A stretch of DNA of 42,528 bases, taken from Amycolatopsis coloradensis (GTDB lineage Bacteria; Actinomycetota; Actinomycetes; Mycobacteriales; Pseudonocardiaceae). Positions 7,991-15,902 of this stretch are shown here, piece by piece; within the stretch, counting starts at the first letter, position 1, and each line of letters begins with the position of its first letter. The notes beneath the pieces are model-generated. The model was not told where the DNA came from and did not search any database. It saw only the letters and a program-made list of their open reading frames with translations. The stretch covers positions 5,594,501-5,637,028 of the forward strand of contig NZ_CP150484.1 of NCBI RefSeq assembly GCF_037997115.1. The letters run 5' to 3'. Made by a program: the position numbers and the translations under genes.

Positions 7991-8842
7991 ATGTGGTGGG
8001 GTCTGGTTTGCGCGTTCTTCGCGGCCTGTGCGTACGGCGTCGCTTCGGTGATGCAGGCGATCGCCGCGAAAGCGACATCGGGCGCGGAAGATCGCGTCGA
8101 TCCCCGCCTGCTCGTGCGGGTGCTGCGGCAGTGGAAGTTCGTCGCGGGTCTCGCGCTCGACGTCATCGGGTTCGTCGCCCAGGTCGCCGCGCTGCGGGTA
8201 CTGCCGCTGTTCGTGGTCCAGGCGGCACTGGCCGGAAGTCTCGCCGTGACGGCGGTGGCCGCGCGGACGCTCGGGGTCCGGCTGGGGCGTCGCGAGTGGA
8301 CGGCGGTCGCGGTCGTCTGCGCCGGGCTCGCGTTGCTCGGGATGTCGGCGGAAAGCGAGGGCTCGGCGTCGACCGGGCTGGGTTTCCGGCTCGTGCTGAT
8401 CGGTGCGGTCGTGGTGCTCGGCACGGCCGGGATGTTCGCCGGTCGCGCGGCGCGCCGGATCCGGACACCGGCGCTCGGGTTGATCGCCGGCCTGTGCTTC
8501 GGCGTGGTCGCCCTTTCCGGGCGCGCGCTCACCAGCCTCGCCCCGCTGGATCTGCTGACCGACCCGGCGACGTACACGCTGGGTGTGGCGGGTGCGCTGG
8601 CGATGTTGTTCTACGCCACCGCGTTGCAGCGCGGCAGCGTCACGACGTCGACCGCGATGATGGTGATCGGCGAGACCGTCTTCCCGTCCCTGATCGGGGT
8701 GCTCGTACTGGGCGACACCACGCGACCGGGGTTCGCGGCCGTGGCGGCGGCCGGGTTCGTGCTCGCGGTTTCGGCGGCGCTCGCGCTGGCCCGCTTCGGC
8801 GAGCCCGCGCCGATCGAGCCGGTCAGCGCGCAGCTCGGCTGA
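7991..8842 (+). CDS. DMT/EamA-type multispanning membrane protein
   Basis: The 283-residue protein from ATG 7991 is almost entirely hydrophobic helices, about nine or ten. It begins MWWGLVCAFFAACAYGVASVMQAIAAKAT, and its two halves look like the inverted repeat of drug/metabolite transporters. A late helix pair, GSVTTSTAMMVIGETVFPSLIGVLVLGDTTRPGF, is typical of EamA-type proteins of the actinobacterial DMT group. The substrate is unknown. It is transcribed alone, apparently leaderless. Its end overlaps by 20 bases the end of the convergent FecCD permease gene. A link to siderophore export is conceivable from position only, and nothing in the sequence supports it. Confidence 0.78.
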   Translation: MWWGLVCAFFAACAYGVASVMQAIAAKATSGAEDRVDPRLLVRVLRQWKFVAGLALDVIGFVAQVAALRVLPLFVVQAALAGSLAVTAVAARTLGVRLGRREWTAVAVVCAGLALLGMSAESEGSASTGLGFRLVLIGAVVVLGTAGMFAGRAARRIRTPALGLIAGLCFGVVALSGRALTSLAPLDLLTDPATYTLGVAGALAMLFYATALQRGSVTTSTAMMVIGETVFPSLIGVLVLGDTTRPGFAAVAAAGFVLAVSAALALARFGEPAPIEPVSAQLG

Positions 8843-9860
8843 CCCCGCGCCGGGACACCAGCAGCCAGGCCAGGTACAGCCCGCCGATCGCCCCGGTGAC
8901 GAGACCGACGGGCAGGCCCGCCAAGAACTGCTGGGTGATCAGATCACTGGTCACCAGCAGGAGCATGCCCATCAGCGCGGCCGCGGCGAGGCCCGGCCCC
9001 GAAGACCGCGTGAGCCGCTTCGCCAGCTGAGGCGCGGCGAGTGCCAGGAACGCGATCGGGCCGGCGGCCGCCGTCGCGATCGAACACAGCCCGACGCTGA
9101 CCCCGAGGAGCACGACCCGGCTCCGCTGCACCGGCACGCCGAGCCCCTTGGCCGAGTCGTCCCCCATCTCCAGCAGAGAAAGCCTTCTGCCATAGACGAA
9201 AGCGGGCGGAAGCAGGACGGCGATGGCGATCGCGACCGGGCCGACATGCTCCCAGCCGCGCCCGTTGAGCCCGCCGACCAGCCACGCCTGCGCCGCCAGG
9301 CCGTCCTGCCAGGAGGCCCTCGTGATCAGGTAGGAGTTGAACGCGAGCAGCATCGCGTTCACACCGATACCGACGAGGATCAGGCGGAACGTGTGCACGC
9401 CGCCTTTCAGCGCGAGCAACGCGATCAGGCCCGCGGTCACGACGCCGCCGACCAGCGCACCCAGCGAAACCTGCAGCATGCCGCCGTGCACCACGATGAT
9501 CGTCAGCAACGCGCCGGCGGCCGCGCCCTCGGTGAAGCCGATGAAGTCGGGGCTGCCCAAGGGATTCCCGGACAGGCTCTGCAGGATCGCGCCGCTGACC
9601 GCGAGCGCGCCGCCGACCAGCAGCGCGGTCAGCAACCGGGGCAGGCGCAGGGTGGTCACGATGAACTCGGTGCTCCGGTCGCCGAAGCCGAACAGCGTCT
9701 GGATGACCTCACCGACGGACAACGGGTAGTCGCCGGTGGTCATGCTGACAGCGCCGAGGAAGAACACCGCGATGGCCAGCAGCGCGACGACGATCGCGGC
9801 CCGCGGGGTGACGCGAAGGGAAAGTCCGCCGCCCGGGGTGCGCAGGACGCGGGTGCTCAT
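8823..9860 (-). CDS. FecCD-family iron-siderophore permease (second subunit)
   Basis: ATG at 9860 gives 345 residues and has a strong SD (AAGGAG) 9 bases upstream. A GTG at 9887 overlapping the previous stop (GTGA) would add 9 residues. The protein has the about ten helices of FecCD/BtuC permeases, with LRLPRLLTALLVGGALAVSGAILQSLSGNPLGSPDFIGFTEGA and the C-terminal coupling region GPIAFLALAAPQLAKRLTRSSGP, both family hallmarks. It should pair with the upstream permease to import a ferric siderophore from the lipoprotein at 14586. No FepC-type ATPase follows it, so the cognate ATPase must be encoded elsewhere. Confidence 0.92.
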   Translation of the reverse strand: MSTRVLRTPGGGLSLRVTPRAAIVVALLAIAVFFLGAVSMTTGDYPLSVGEVIQTLFGFGDRSTEFIVTTLRLPRLLTALLVGGALAVSGAILQSLSGNPLGSPDFIGFTEGAAAGALLTIIVVHGGMLQVSLGALVGGVVTAGLIALLALKGGVHTFRLILVGIGVNAMLLAFNSYLITRASWQDGLAAQAWLVGGLNGRGWEHVGPVAIAIAVLLPPAFVYGRRLSLLEMGDDSAKGLGVPVQRSRVVLLGVSVGLCSIATAAAGPIAFLALAAPQLAKRLTRSSGPGLAAAALMGMLLLVTSDLITQQFLAGLPVGLVTGAIGGLYLAWLLVSRRGVSRAAR

Positions 9861-9883
9861 CCGTGGGTGCTCCTTGATCGCGG

Positions 9884-10927
9884 TCACAGCCTGGCCAGCT
9901 TCCTGCGGCGGCAGAGCGCGATGAACACCGGCGCGCCGAGGAACGCGACGACGATGCCCGCCTGCAGTTCCTCCGGCGGGTTCAGCACGCGGCCGACGAC
10001 GTCGGCGCCGATCAGCGCGATCGGCGCGAGCAGCATCGAATACGGCAGGACCCAGCGCTGGTCCGGGCCGACCAGCATGCGCGCGGCGTGCGGCACGGCG
10101 AGCCCGAGGAACAGTACGGGTCCGATCGCCGCGGTCCCCGCGCCGCAGAGCAGCATCACCACGACCGCGCCCAGCACCCGGGTGCGGCCCACGTGGGCGC
10201 CGAGCGCCTTGCCGGTCTGGTCGCCGAGCGCGAGGACGTTGAGCGGCCGGGCGAGCAGCAGCGCGATGATCACGCCGACCGCGACGAACGGCGAGATCTG
10301 CAGGAACACGTCCCATTTGCGGCCGCTGAGCGAGCCGACGTTCCAGAAGCGGAACTGGTTGAACGTCTCGGGCATCAGCAGCAGGATCCCGACGATGTAG
10401 GCCTGGAGTACCGCCATCACGGCCGAACCGGCGAGCACGAGCCGGTCCGGCGTGGCGCTGCGTCCTGCCGAGCCGAGGACGTAGACCACGACCGACGCGA
10501 TCGCGGCGCCGGCGAAAGCGAACCAGATGTAGCCGAGCACGCTGGTGACCCCGACGAACGCGATCCCCGAGACGACCGCGGCCGAAGCACCGGTGTTGAC
10601 GCCGAGCAGGCCGGGATCGGCCAGCGGGTTCCGGGTGAGCGCCTGCATCACCGCGCCCGCGAGGCCGAGCGCCGCACCGACGACCACGCCCAGCAGAGTC
10701 CGCGGGATACGGAGATCGTGGATGATCACCGCCTCGGTCGAGCCGTCGTTGTGCCACAGCACCGACCAGGTGGAGGTGAACGGGATGCTCTTCGACCCCA
10801 CCCAGATACTGAGCAGGAACATCAGCGCCAGCAGGGCGAGCCCGACCACCAGGCCGCCGGCACGGAACGTCCGTGCCGCCGCGCTGGGCGGGGACGCCGC
10901 AGCGGGCGGGCGTTCGGTGACGACCAC
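9884..10927 (-). CDS. FecCD-family iron-siderophore permease (first subunit)
   Basis: The 347-residue protein starts at GTG 10927, right after an SD reading AAGGAGGT. After a short polar N-terminus it has about ten membrane helices and the family signatures LRIPRTLLGVVVGAALGLAGAVMQALTRNPLADPGLLGVNTGAS and GPVLFLGLAVPHAARMLVGPDQRW (the loop that contacts the ATPase). It is the first gene of a two-gene leftward unit, and an iron box lies 16 bases upstream. Together with the second permease it should form the heterodimeric channel for ferric siderophore uptake. Both permeases are ordinary in length and show no damage. Confidence 0.93.
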   Translation of the reverse strand: MVVTERPPAAASPPSAAARTFRAGGLVVGLALLALMFLLSIWVGSKSIPFTSTWSVLWHNDGSTEAVIIHDLRIPRTLLGVVVGAALGLAGAVMQALTRNPLADPGLLGVNTGASAAVVSGIAFVGVTSVLGYIWFAFAGAAIASVVVYVLGSAGRSATPDRLVLAGSAVMAVLQAYIVGILLLMPETFNQFRFWNVGSLSGRKWDVFLQISPFVAVGVIIALLLARPLNVLALGDQTGKALGAHVGRTRVLGAVVVMLLCGAGTAAIGPVLFLGLAVPHAARMLVGPDQRWVLPYSMLLAPIALIGADVVGRVLNPPEELQAGIVVAFLGAPVFIALCRRRKLARL

Positions 10928-10942
10928 GGAACCTCCTTCGAG

Positions 10943-11010
10943 TGAGGCAAGGCTAACCGAACGCCGGAGTTCACCTCAACGAGCTACCTACTTAGACTAG
11001 CCTTACCTTC
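10943..11010. promoter_or_regulatory. Divergent promoter with two IdeR/DmdR-like iron boxes
   Basis: Two sites resemble the 19-base iron box TTAGGTTAGGCTAACCTAA. TGAGGCAAGGCTAACCGAA at 10943-10961 agrees at about 15 of 19 positions and lies next to the permease gene. TTAGACTAGCCTTACCTTC at 10992-11010 agrees at about 13-14 on either strand and lies next to the ABC half-transporter gene. One box per direction suggests that both transcripts are shut off by an iron-loaded DtxR-family regulator. The regulator is not in this window. Confidence 0.7.
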
Positions 11011-11032
11011 CCCACCACGAACGGAGGCGCCG

Positions 11033-12718
11033 GTGACCGCAACGGCCACCACCAGCCGGAGTGTCCTGCGGCAGGCGATTTCCGGGCAGCGACGGCGGGT
11101 CACTCTCGCCTCCGTGCTCGCCGCCGGGCACCAGGGCGGTGAAGCCCTCGTCCCGGTGATCATCGGCGTGGTGATCGATCAGGCGGTCGACGGCGGCTCG
11201 GTGGGCACGCTCGTGTTCTGGCTCGCCGTGCTCGGCGTGATCTTCGCGGGACTGTCCTACAGCTACCGGTTCGCCGCGCGCGCCGCCGAAGGCGCGTCCC
11301 TGCGCGCGGCGCACGACCTCCGCATCGCGATCAGCCGCCGGGTCCTGCATCCCGGTGGCGGCGCCGACAAGGGCAAGCTGGCGGGTGAACTGGTCAACAT
11401 CGGCACCAGCGACGCGCAACGCGTCGGCGTGGTCAACGCGGCACTGCCGTTCGGGATCGCCGCGCTCGCCGGGGTGCTGGTCAGCGCCATCGCGCTGCTG
11501 CGGATCTCCCTTCCGCTGGGGCTCCTCGTGCTCTTGGGCACGCCGCCGCTGCTGTATCTCGCGCATCTCATCGGCAAGCCGCTGGAGCGCCGCAGCGAAG
11601 CCGAACAGGAACGGTCCGCGCACGCCTCGGGCGTCGCCACGGACCTGGTGTCCGGCCTGCGGGTGCTCAAAGGCATCGGCGCCGAACCCGCCGCGGTCGC
11701 CCGTTATCGCGACACGAGCCAGAACTCGCTCAAGGCGACCTTGCGCGCCGCACGGGCGAAGGCCTGGCACGACGGCGCGGTGCTCGCGCTGACCGGCGTC
11801 TTCATCGCGGTCGTCGCCCTCGTCGGCGGGCACCTCGCCTCGTCGGGATCGATCAGCGTCGGCGACCTCGTCGCCGCGGTGGGGCTCGCCCAGTTCCTGC
11901 TCACGCCGTTCCTGATCTTCTCGTGGGTCAACGGCGAACTGGCGCAGGGCCGCGCGTCGGCGGCCCGGGTCGCCGACCTGCTGACCACGCCGGTCGCGGT
12001 GGACTCGGGCGACGGCGAACTCCCGTCGCCCGCCACCGGGAACGTCCGGTTCACCGATGTCTCGTACGGCAGCCTTCGCGGCGTCGACCTCGACATCCCG
12101 GCCGGGCAGCTGATCGGCGTCGTCGCCGCGGATCCGGCCGCCGCGACCGATCTGCTCGACTGCCTCGGCCGCGCGGGAGATCCGGCCGAGGGCAAGGTCC
12201 ACGTCGACGGCGTCGATCTGTCCACTGTGGACCCTGAACGAGTGCGGGAGGTCGTCTTGGTCGCCGCGCACGACGCGGACCTGTTCGAAGGAACGCTGGC
12301 GGAAAACGTCCACGCGGACGGCCGGTCCGCCGACGAGGCACTGGCCGCGTCGGCCGCGGACGAGGTCGCGGCGGCGCTGCCCGACGGCACCGCGACCGCG
12401 GTCACCGAACGCGGACGCTCCCTCTCCGGCGGCCAGCGGCAGCGTGTCGCGCTCGCCCGCGCGCTCGCCGCGGACGCGCCGGTGCTCGTCGTCCACGACC
12501 CAACGACGGCGGTCGACACGGTGACCGAAGCGAAGATCGCCACCGGGCTCGCCCGGCTACGACGAGGACGGACCACGATCCTGGTGACCACGAGTCCTGC
12601 CCTGCTCGCCGTGGCCGACCGCGTCGTCGTCCTGGACGGCGGCCGGATCACCGGCGAGGGCGGCCACGCCGAACTCGCCCGCGATCGCGCCGACTACCGC
12701 GCGGCGGTGCTGTCATGA
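11033..12718 (+). CDS. ABC half-transporter with degenerate ATP site (subunit 1)
   Basis: The 561-residue protein starts at GTG 11033 with SD GGAGG. It is an exporter-fold half-transporter: six N-terminal helices (to about residue 310) and a C-terminal nucleotide-binding domain. The signature LSGGQRQRVALARAL (464 on) is intact. Other ATP-site parts are lost: the Walker A place reads AADPAAAT (365-372) with no GKT, Walker B ends VVHDP (D489, then P490 for the catalytic Glu), and the H-switch position is T520. It therefore supplies only the signature to its partner, which overlaps it by 4 bases (ATGA). Such pairs in siderophore clusters either export the siderophore or, like IrtAB or YbtPQ, import it; direction is not decidable here. 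Confidence 0.9.
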   Translation: MTATATTSRSVLRQAISGQRRRVTLASVLAAGHQGGEALVPVIIGVVIDQAVDGGSVGTLVFWLAVLGVIFAGLSYSYRFAARAAEGASLRAAHDLRIAISRRVLHPGGGADKGKLAGELVNIGTSDAQRVGVVNAALPFGIAALAGVLVSAIALLRISLPLGLLVLLGTPPLLYLAHLIGKPLERRSEAEQERSAHASGVATDLVSGLRVLKGIGAEPAAVARYRDTSQNSLKATLRAARAKAWHDGAVLALTGVFIAVVALVGGHLASSGSISVGDLVAAVGLAQFLLTPFLIFSWVNGELAQGRASAARVADLLTTPVAVDSGDGELPSPATGNVRFTDVSYGSLRGVDLDIPAGQLIGVVAADPAAATDLLDCLGRAGDPAEGKVHVDGVDLSTVDPERVREVVLVAAHDADLFEGTLAENVHADGRSADEALAASAADEVAAALPDGTATAVTERGRSLSGGQRQRVALARALAADAPVLVVHDPTTAVDTVTEAKIATGLARLRRGRTTILVTTSPALLAVADRVVVLDGGRITGEGGHAELARDRADYRAAVLS

Positions 12719-14472
12719 CCCGTGAACTCCTCCCCACCGCCGACGGCAAGCGGATCCGCGCCGTCCTCGGCGAACTGCTCCGCACCTCGAAGGCCCGCGC
12801 CGTCGGCGCGCTGGCGATGCTCGTCGGCGCGACCGCGATCGGGCTGCTCACCGCCCGGCTGCTCGGCCACATCGTCGACCTGGTCATCGAAAAACGGCCC
12901 GCGACCGAGCTGACCACCCCCGTGGTGGCACTGGTCCTGGTCGCCGTCGCACAGGCCATCGCGACGGCGTTGGGAGTCTCGCTCACCGCCAAGCTCGGCG
13001 AAACACTGCTCGCGGAACTCCGCGAACGGTTCGTCGACCGGGCGCTGGGGCTCCCGCTGGAACAGGTCGAACGCGCGGGCTCCGGCGACCTCACCGCCCG
13101 CGTCACCAACGACGTCACGGTGGTCGCGAGGGCGGTCCGCGAAGCCCTGCCCGAACTGGGCCGTTCGGTGCTGACGATCGTGCTGACCCTCGGCGCGCTC
13201 GCCGTCCTCGACTGGCGGTTCCTCCTGGCCGCGCTGCTCGCGACACCGATCCAGCTGCACACCGTGCGCTGGTACGTCCGCAACGCCGTCCCGTTGTACG
13301 CGAAACAGCGGATCGCGACGGGTTCGCAGCAGCAGCAACTACTCGACACGATCGGCGGCGCGAAGACCGTCCGCGCGTTCCGGCTCGCCGACGCCCACGT
13401 GGAGCGCGTCCGGCAGCGGTCCGAGGGCGCGATGGACCTGATGCTGCGCGGTGTCCGGCTGATGACGAAGTTCTTCGCCCGGCTCAACCTCGCCGAGTTC
13501 GTCGGTCTCTCGGCGGTGCTCGCGGCCGGTTTCCTGCTGGTGGGCGCCGACGCCGTGACCGTCGGCGCGGCGACCGCGGCGGCGTTGTACTTCCACAGCC
13601 TCTTCGGTCCGATCAACACCGCGCTGGCGCTCGTCGACGACGCGCAGGCGGCCGCCGCGAGCCTCGCCCGGCTGATCGGGGTCGCCGATCTGCCCGCGCC
13701 GCGCGAACCCGAACGGCCGGCGAAACCCGTCGACGCCTCGGTGAAGGCGGCGGGCATCTCCCATTCCTATGTGGACGGTCATCCGGTGTTGCGGGACGTC
13801 GATCTCAGCCTCTCCCCCGGTGAGCGGGTCGCGCTGGTCGGCGCGAGCGGGGCGGGCAAGACCACGCTGGCCAAGCTGATCGCCGGGATCCACACTCCGG
13901 CCTCGGGGACCATCTCCGTCGGCGGGGTCCCGCTCGACGAGCTCGGGCCGTCCGCCACGCGGCAGGCGGTCGCGCTGATCAGCCAGGAGGTGCACGTCTT
14001 CGCCGGTTCGCTGGCGGACGACCTCCGGCTCGCCCGTCCCGGCGCTTCCGACGCGGAGTTGCTGGCGGCGCTGGAAAAAGTCGGCGCGCGCGGCTGGGCG
14101 GAGGCGCTGAGCGAAGGCCTCGCGACCGTGGTCGGCGAGGGCGGGCATCAGCTGACCGTCACCCAGTCGCAGCAGCTGGCGCTGGCGAGGCTGGTGCTCG
14201 CCGATCCGCCGATCGCGATCCTCGACGAGGCGACCGCCGAAGCCGGGAGCGCGGGCGCGAAGACCCTCGAAGCCGCCGCGGCCGCCGCGCTGGAGGGCCG
14301 GACCGGACTGGTCGTCGCGCACCGGCTGACGCAGGCCGCGGCGTCGGACCGCGTCGTCGTGCTCGACGCGGGCGTGATCGTCGAAAGCGGGACGCACGAC
14401 GAACTCGTGGCCTCCGGCGGTCAATACGCAACGCTTTGGGCGGCTTGGTCGGACAACCGTTCACGGACGTGA
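12715..14472 (+). CDS. ABC half-transporter with intact Walker motifs (subunit 2)
   Basis: The 585-residue partner of the preceding protein is translationally coupled to it (ATGA at 12715-12718). It has an N-terminal six-helix domain and a C-terminal ATPase domain with Walker A GASGAGKTT (376-384), Walker B ILDEAT (D504, E505) and the H-switch H536 in VVAHRL. Its signature is degenerate: LTVTQ (480-484) where LSGGQ is expected. The two faults complement each other, so the heterodimer should have one consensus ATP site (Walker A/B/H of this subunit with LSGGQ of the first) and one dead site. The following gene has its own iron-box promoter after a 113-base gap. Confidence 0.92.
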   Translation: MTRELLPTADGKRIRAVLGELLRTSKARAVGALAMLVGATAIGLLTARLLGHIVDLVIEKRPATELTTPVVALVLVAVAQAIATALGVSLTAKLGETLLAELRERFVDRALGLPLEQVERAGSGDLTARVTNDVTVVARAVREALPELGRSVLTIVLTLGALAVLDWRFLLAALLATPIQLHTVRWYVRNAVPLYAKQRIATGSQQQQLLDTIGGAKTVRAFRLADAHVERVRQRSEGAMDLMLRGVRLMTKFFARLNLAEFVGLSAVLAAGFLLVGADAVTVGAATAAALYFHSLFGPINTALALVDDAQAAAASLARLIGVADLPAPREPERPAKPVDASVKAAGISHSYVDGHPVLRDVDLSLSPGERVALVGASGAGKTTLAKLIAGIHTPASGTISVGGVPLDELGPSATRQAVALISQEVHVFAGSLADDLRLARPGASDAELLAALEKVGARGWAEALSEGLATVVGEGGHQLTVTQSQQLALARLVLADPPIAILDEATAEAGSAGAKTLEAAAAAALEGRTGLVVAHRLTQAAASDRVVVLDAGVIVESGTHDELVASGGQYATLWAAWSDNRSRT

Positions 14473-14493
14473 CCCGGGACGCACCGTCACCGG

Positions 14494-14534
14494 TTGCAAT
14501 CGGGCGGTCGGCGTCTTAGGTTAGCCAAACCTGA
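14494..14534 (+). promoter_or_regulatory. Iron-box promoter of the siderophore-binding protein gene
   Basis: TTGCAA (14494-14499), a 17-base spacer and TAGGTT (14517-14522) form a plausible -35/-10 pair. The iron box TTAGGTTAGCCAAACCTGA (14516-14534) agrees with the DmdR/IdeR consensus at about 16 of 19 positions and covers the -10. An iron-loaded repressor bound there would block RNA polymerase directly. This is the best-matched promoter and operator layout in the window. Confidence 0.75.
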
Positions 14535-14545
14535 TCCTCGATTAA

Positions 14546-14562
14546 TCCGGCATTCCGCCGGA
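14546..14562 (+). other. Short hairpin in the leader of the binding-protein mRNA
   Basis: TCCGGC, five bases, GCCGGA form a perfect 6-bp stem in the leader between the iron box and the SD (AAGGA, about 14575). It may protect the 5' end or have no role. It is too small to be called a riboswitch. Confidence 0.3.
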
Positions 14563-14585
14563 CAGCCGATCACGAAGGACGGACG

Positions 14586-15671
14586 ATGGCCCGAATCCCC
14601 ACCCTCTCCGCCGTGCGCGGGCGCCTGAAGACCGCCGGCCTGCTGGCGTCCACCCTGGTGCTGGCCGCCTCGCTCACCGCGTGCGGAGGAGGCGGCGAGT
14701 CGGCCACCCCGGCCGCGCAGAACTCCGCCGGCTCCGCGGTCGACGCGAACGCGTTCCCGACCACGATCGAGCACAAGTACGGCAGCACCACCATCACGCA
14801 GGAGCCCAAGCGCGTCGTCACGGTCGGCCTGACCGAGCAGGACGCGCTGCTCGCGCTCGGCGTGGTCCCGGTCGGTGTCACCGAATGGCTCGGCAAGTTC
14901 CCCGGCACCATCGGCCCGTGGGCGACCGACAAGCTCGGCGGCGCCGCGCTGCCCGAGGTCCTCAAGGACGTGGACGGACCACAGTACGAGAAGATCGCCG
15001 CGCTCAAGCCGGATCTGATCATCGCGCTGTACTCCGGGCTCACCAAGGAGCAGTACGACAAGCTGAGCCAGATCGGCGTCCCGGTCGTCGCGCAGCCGAA
15101 GGAGTACAACGACTACGGCATCCCGTGGAACGAGGCGACCAAGAAGGTCGGCCAGGCCGTCGGCCGCGCCACCAAGGCGAACGAACTGGTCAAGGGTGTC
15201 GAGGACAAGTTCGCCCAGGCCCGCAAGGAGCACCCGGAGTTCGCGGGCAAGTCGGCGCTGATGGCCTCGACCTACGAGGGCTACTTCGTCTACGGCAGCC
15301 AGGACGGGCGTTCGCACATCCTCGAATCGCTCGGCTTCAAGCTGCCCGCCGACCTCGACGCCGTCATCGGTGACAAGTTCGGCAAGAGCCTCAGCGCCGA
15401 GCGGACCGACCTGCTCGACCGCGACGCGCTCGTGTGGCTCATCGACACCCCGGCCAAGGCGCAGGAGATCCTCGGCAAGGACGCGCTCTACACGGGCCTG
15501 AAGGTGGCGAAGGAGAAGCGCGAGGTCTTCATCGAGAACGAAGGCACCTATGGCAGCGCGGTCTCCTTCGTGACCGTGCTGAGCCTGCCGTACGTGATCG
15601 ACAGGATCGTCCCGCAGCTCGCCGCCGCGGTCGACGGTGACCCGAAGACCGAGGTCAAGCCGGCCAACTGA
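14586..15671 (+). CDS. Iron-siderophore ABC transporter substrate-binding lipoprotein
   Basis: The 361-residue protein begins with a lipoprotein signal: basic start, hydrophobic run, and lipobox LTAC with the lipidated Cys at 33. The mature part is a FepB/FhuD-type class III binding protein, with PKRVVTVGLTEQDALLALGVVPVGVTEWLG, KIAALKPDLIIALYSGLTKEQYDKLSQIGVPVVAQP and ALVWLIDTPAKAQEI. Length is normal. It should capture the ferric siderophore outside the membrane and hand it to the two FecCD permeases encoded on the other side of the ABC pair. It has its own iron-box promoter and is followed after 14 bases by a very strong hairpin, so it is probably transcribed alone. Confidence 0.93.
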   Translation: MARIPTLSAVRGRLKTAGLLASTLVLAASLTACGGGGESATPAAQNSAGSAVDANAFPTTIEHKYGSTTITQEPKRVVTVGLTEQDALLALGVVPVGVTEWLGKFPGTIGPWATDKLGGAALPEVLKDVDGPQYEKIAALKPDLIIALYSGLTKEQYDKLSQIGVPVVAQPKEYNDYGIPWNEATKKVGQAVGRATKANELVKGVEDKFAQARKEHPEFAGKSALMASTYEGYFVYGSQDGRSHILESLGFKLPADLDAVIGDKFGKSLSAERTDLLDRDALVWLIDTPAKAQEILGKDALYTGLKVAKEKREVFIENEGTYGSAVSFVTVLSLPYVIDRIVPQLAAAVDGDPKTEVKPAN

Positions 15672-15679
15672 GCCAGTGC

Positions 15680-15728
15680 GTCCGTGAAGGCCTCCTTCCC
15701 TACCCTCAAAGTAGGGAAGGAGGCCTTC
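15680..15728. terminator. Perfect 18-bp hairpin, GTCCGTGAAG repeat copy 1
   Basis: An 18-base arm (15686-15703) and its exact complement (15711-15728) flank a 7-base loop, 14 bases after the binding-protein stop and before a convergent gene. The left flank GTCCGTGAAGGCCTCCTT is shared with copies at 16989 and 42481. The position and stability fit a bidirectional terminator, and the sharing shows a dispersed repeat family. The rest of this 231-base gap holds only one smaller hairpin. Confidence 0.8.
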
Positions 15729-15824
15729 GCTACCTTCAGGGCCGCCCACGGTCGCGAGCAGGCCGAGTCGGTCGTGAATGGCGTTTCGGGTCAGAGCGGA
15801 CAGACATGTGCCTACCCATTGCTG

Positions 15825-15841
15825 TCGCGCCGCTGGCGCGA
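15825..15841. terminator. Small hairpin between convergent genes
   Basis: TCGCGCC, GCT, GGCGCGA form a perfect 7-bp stem with a 3-base loop, 62 bases beyond the stop of the leftward phosphoesterase. It could terminate that transcript. It is one of only two structured elements seen in this gap. Confidence 0.4.
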
Positions 15842-15902
15842 GACCCCCGTTCCCCAGCCGCACCCCGAATCGCCGCTCACGACCCGCAGCACCGGCGCCC
15901 AC

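Noticed and set aside
9861..10757. N-terminal extension of the second FecCD permease frame
   Set aside because: It is a shifted shadow of the first permease gene. An SD lies directly before ATG 9860, where family similarity begins.
14546..14562. Possible riboswitch in the binding-protein leader
   Set aside because: There is only one 6-bp stem in a short leader, with no conserved aptamer pattern; iron-box control explains the regulation.
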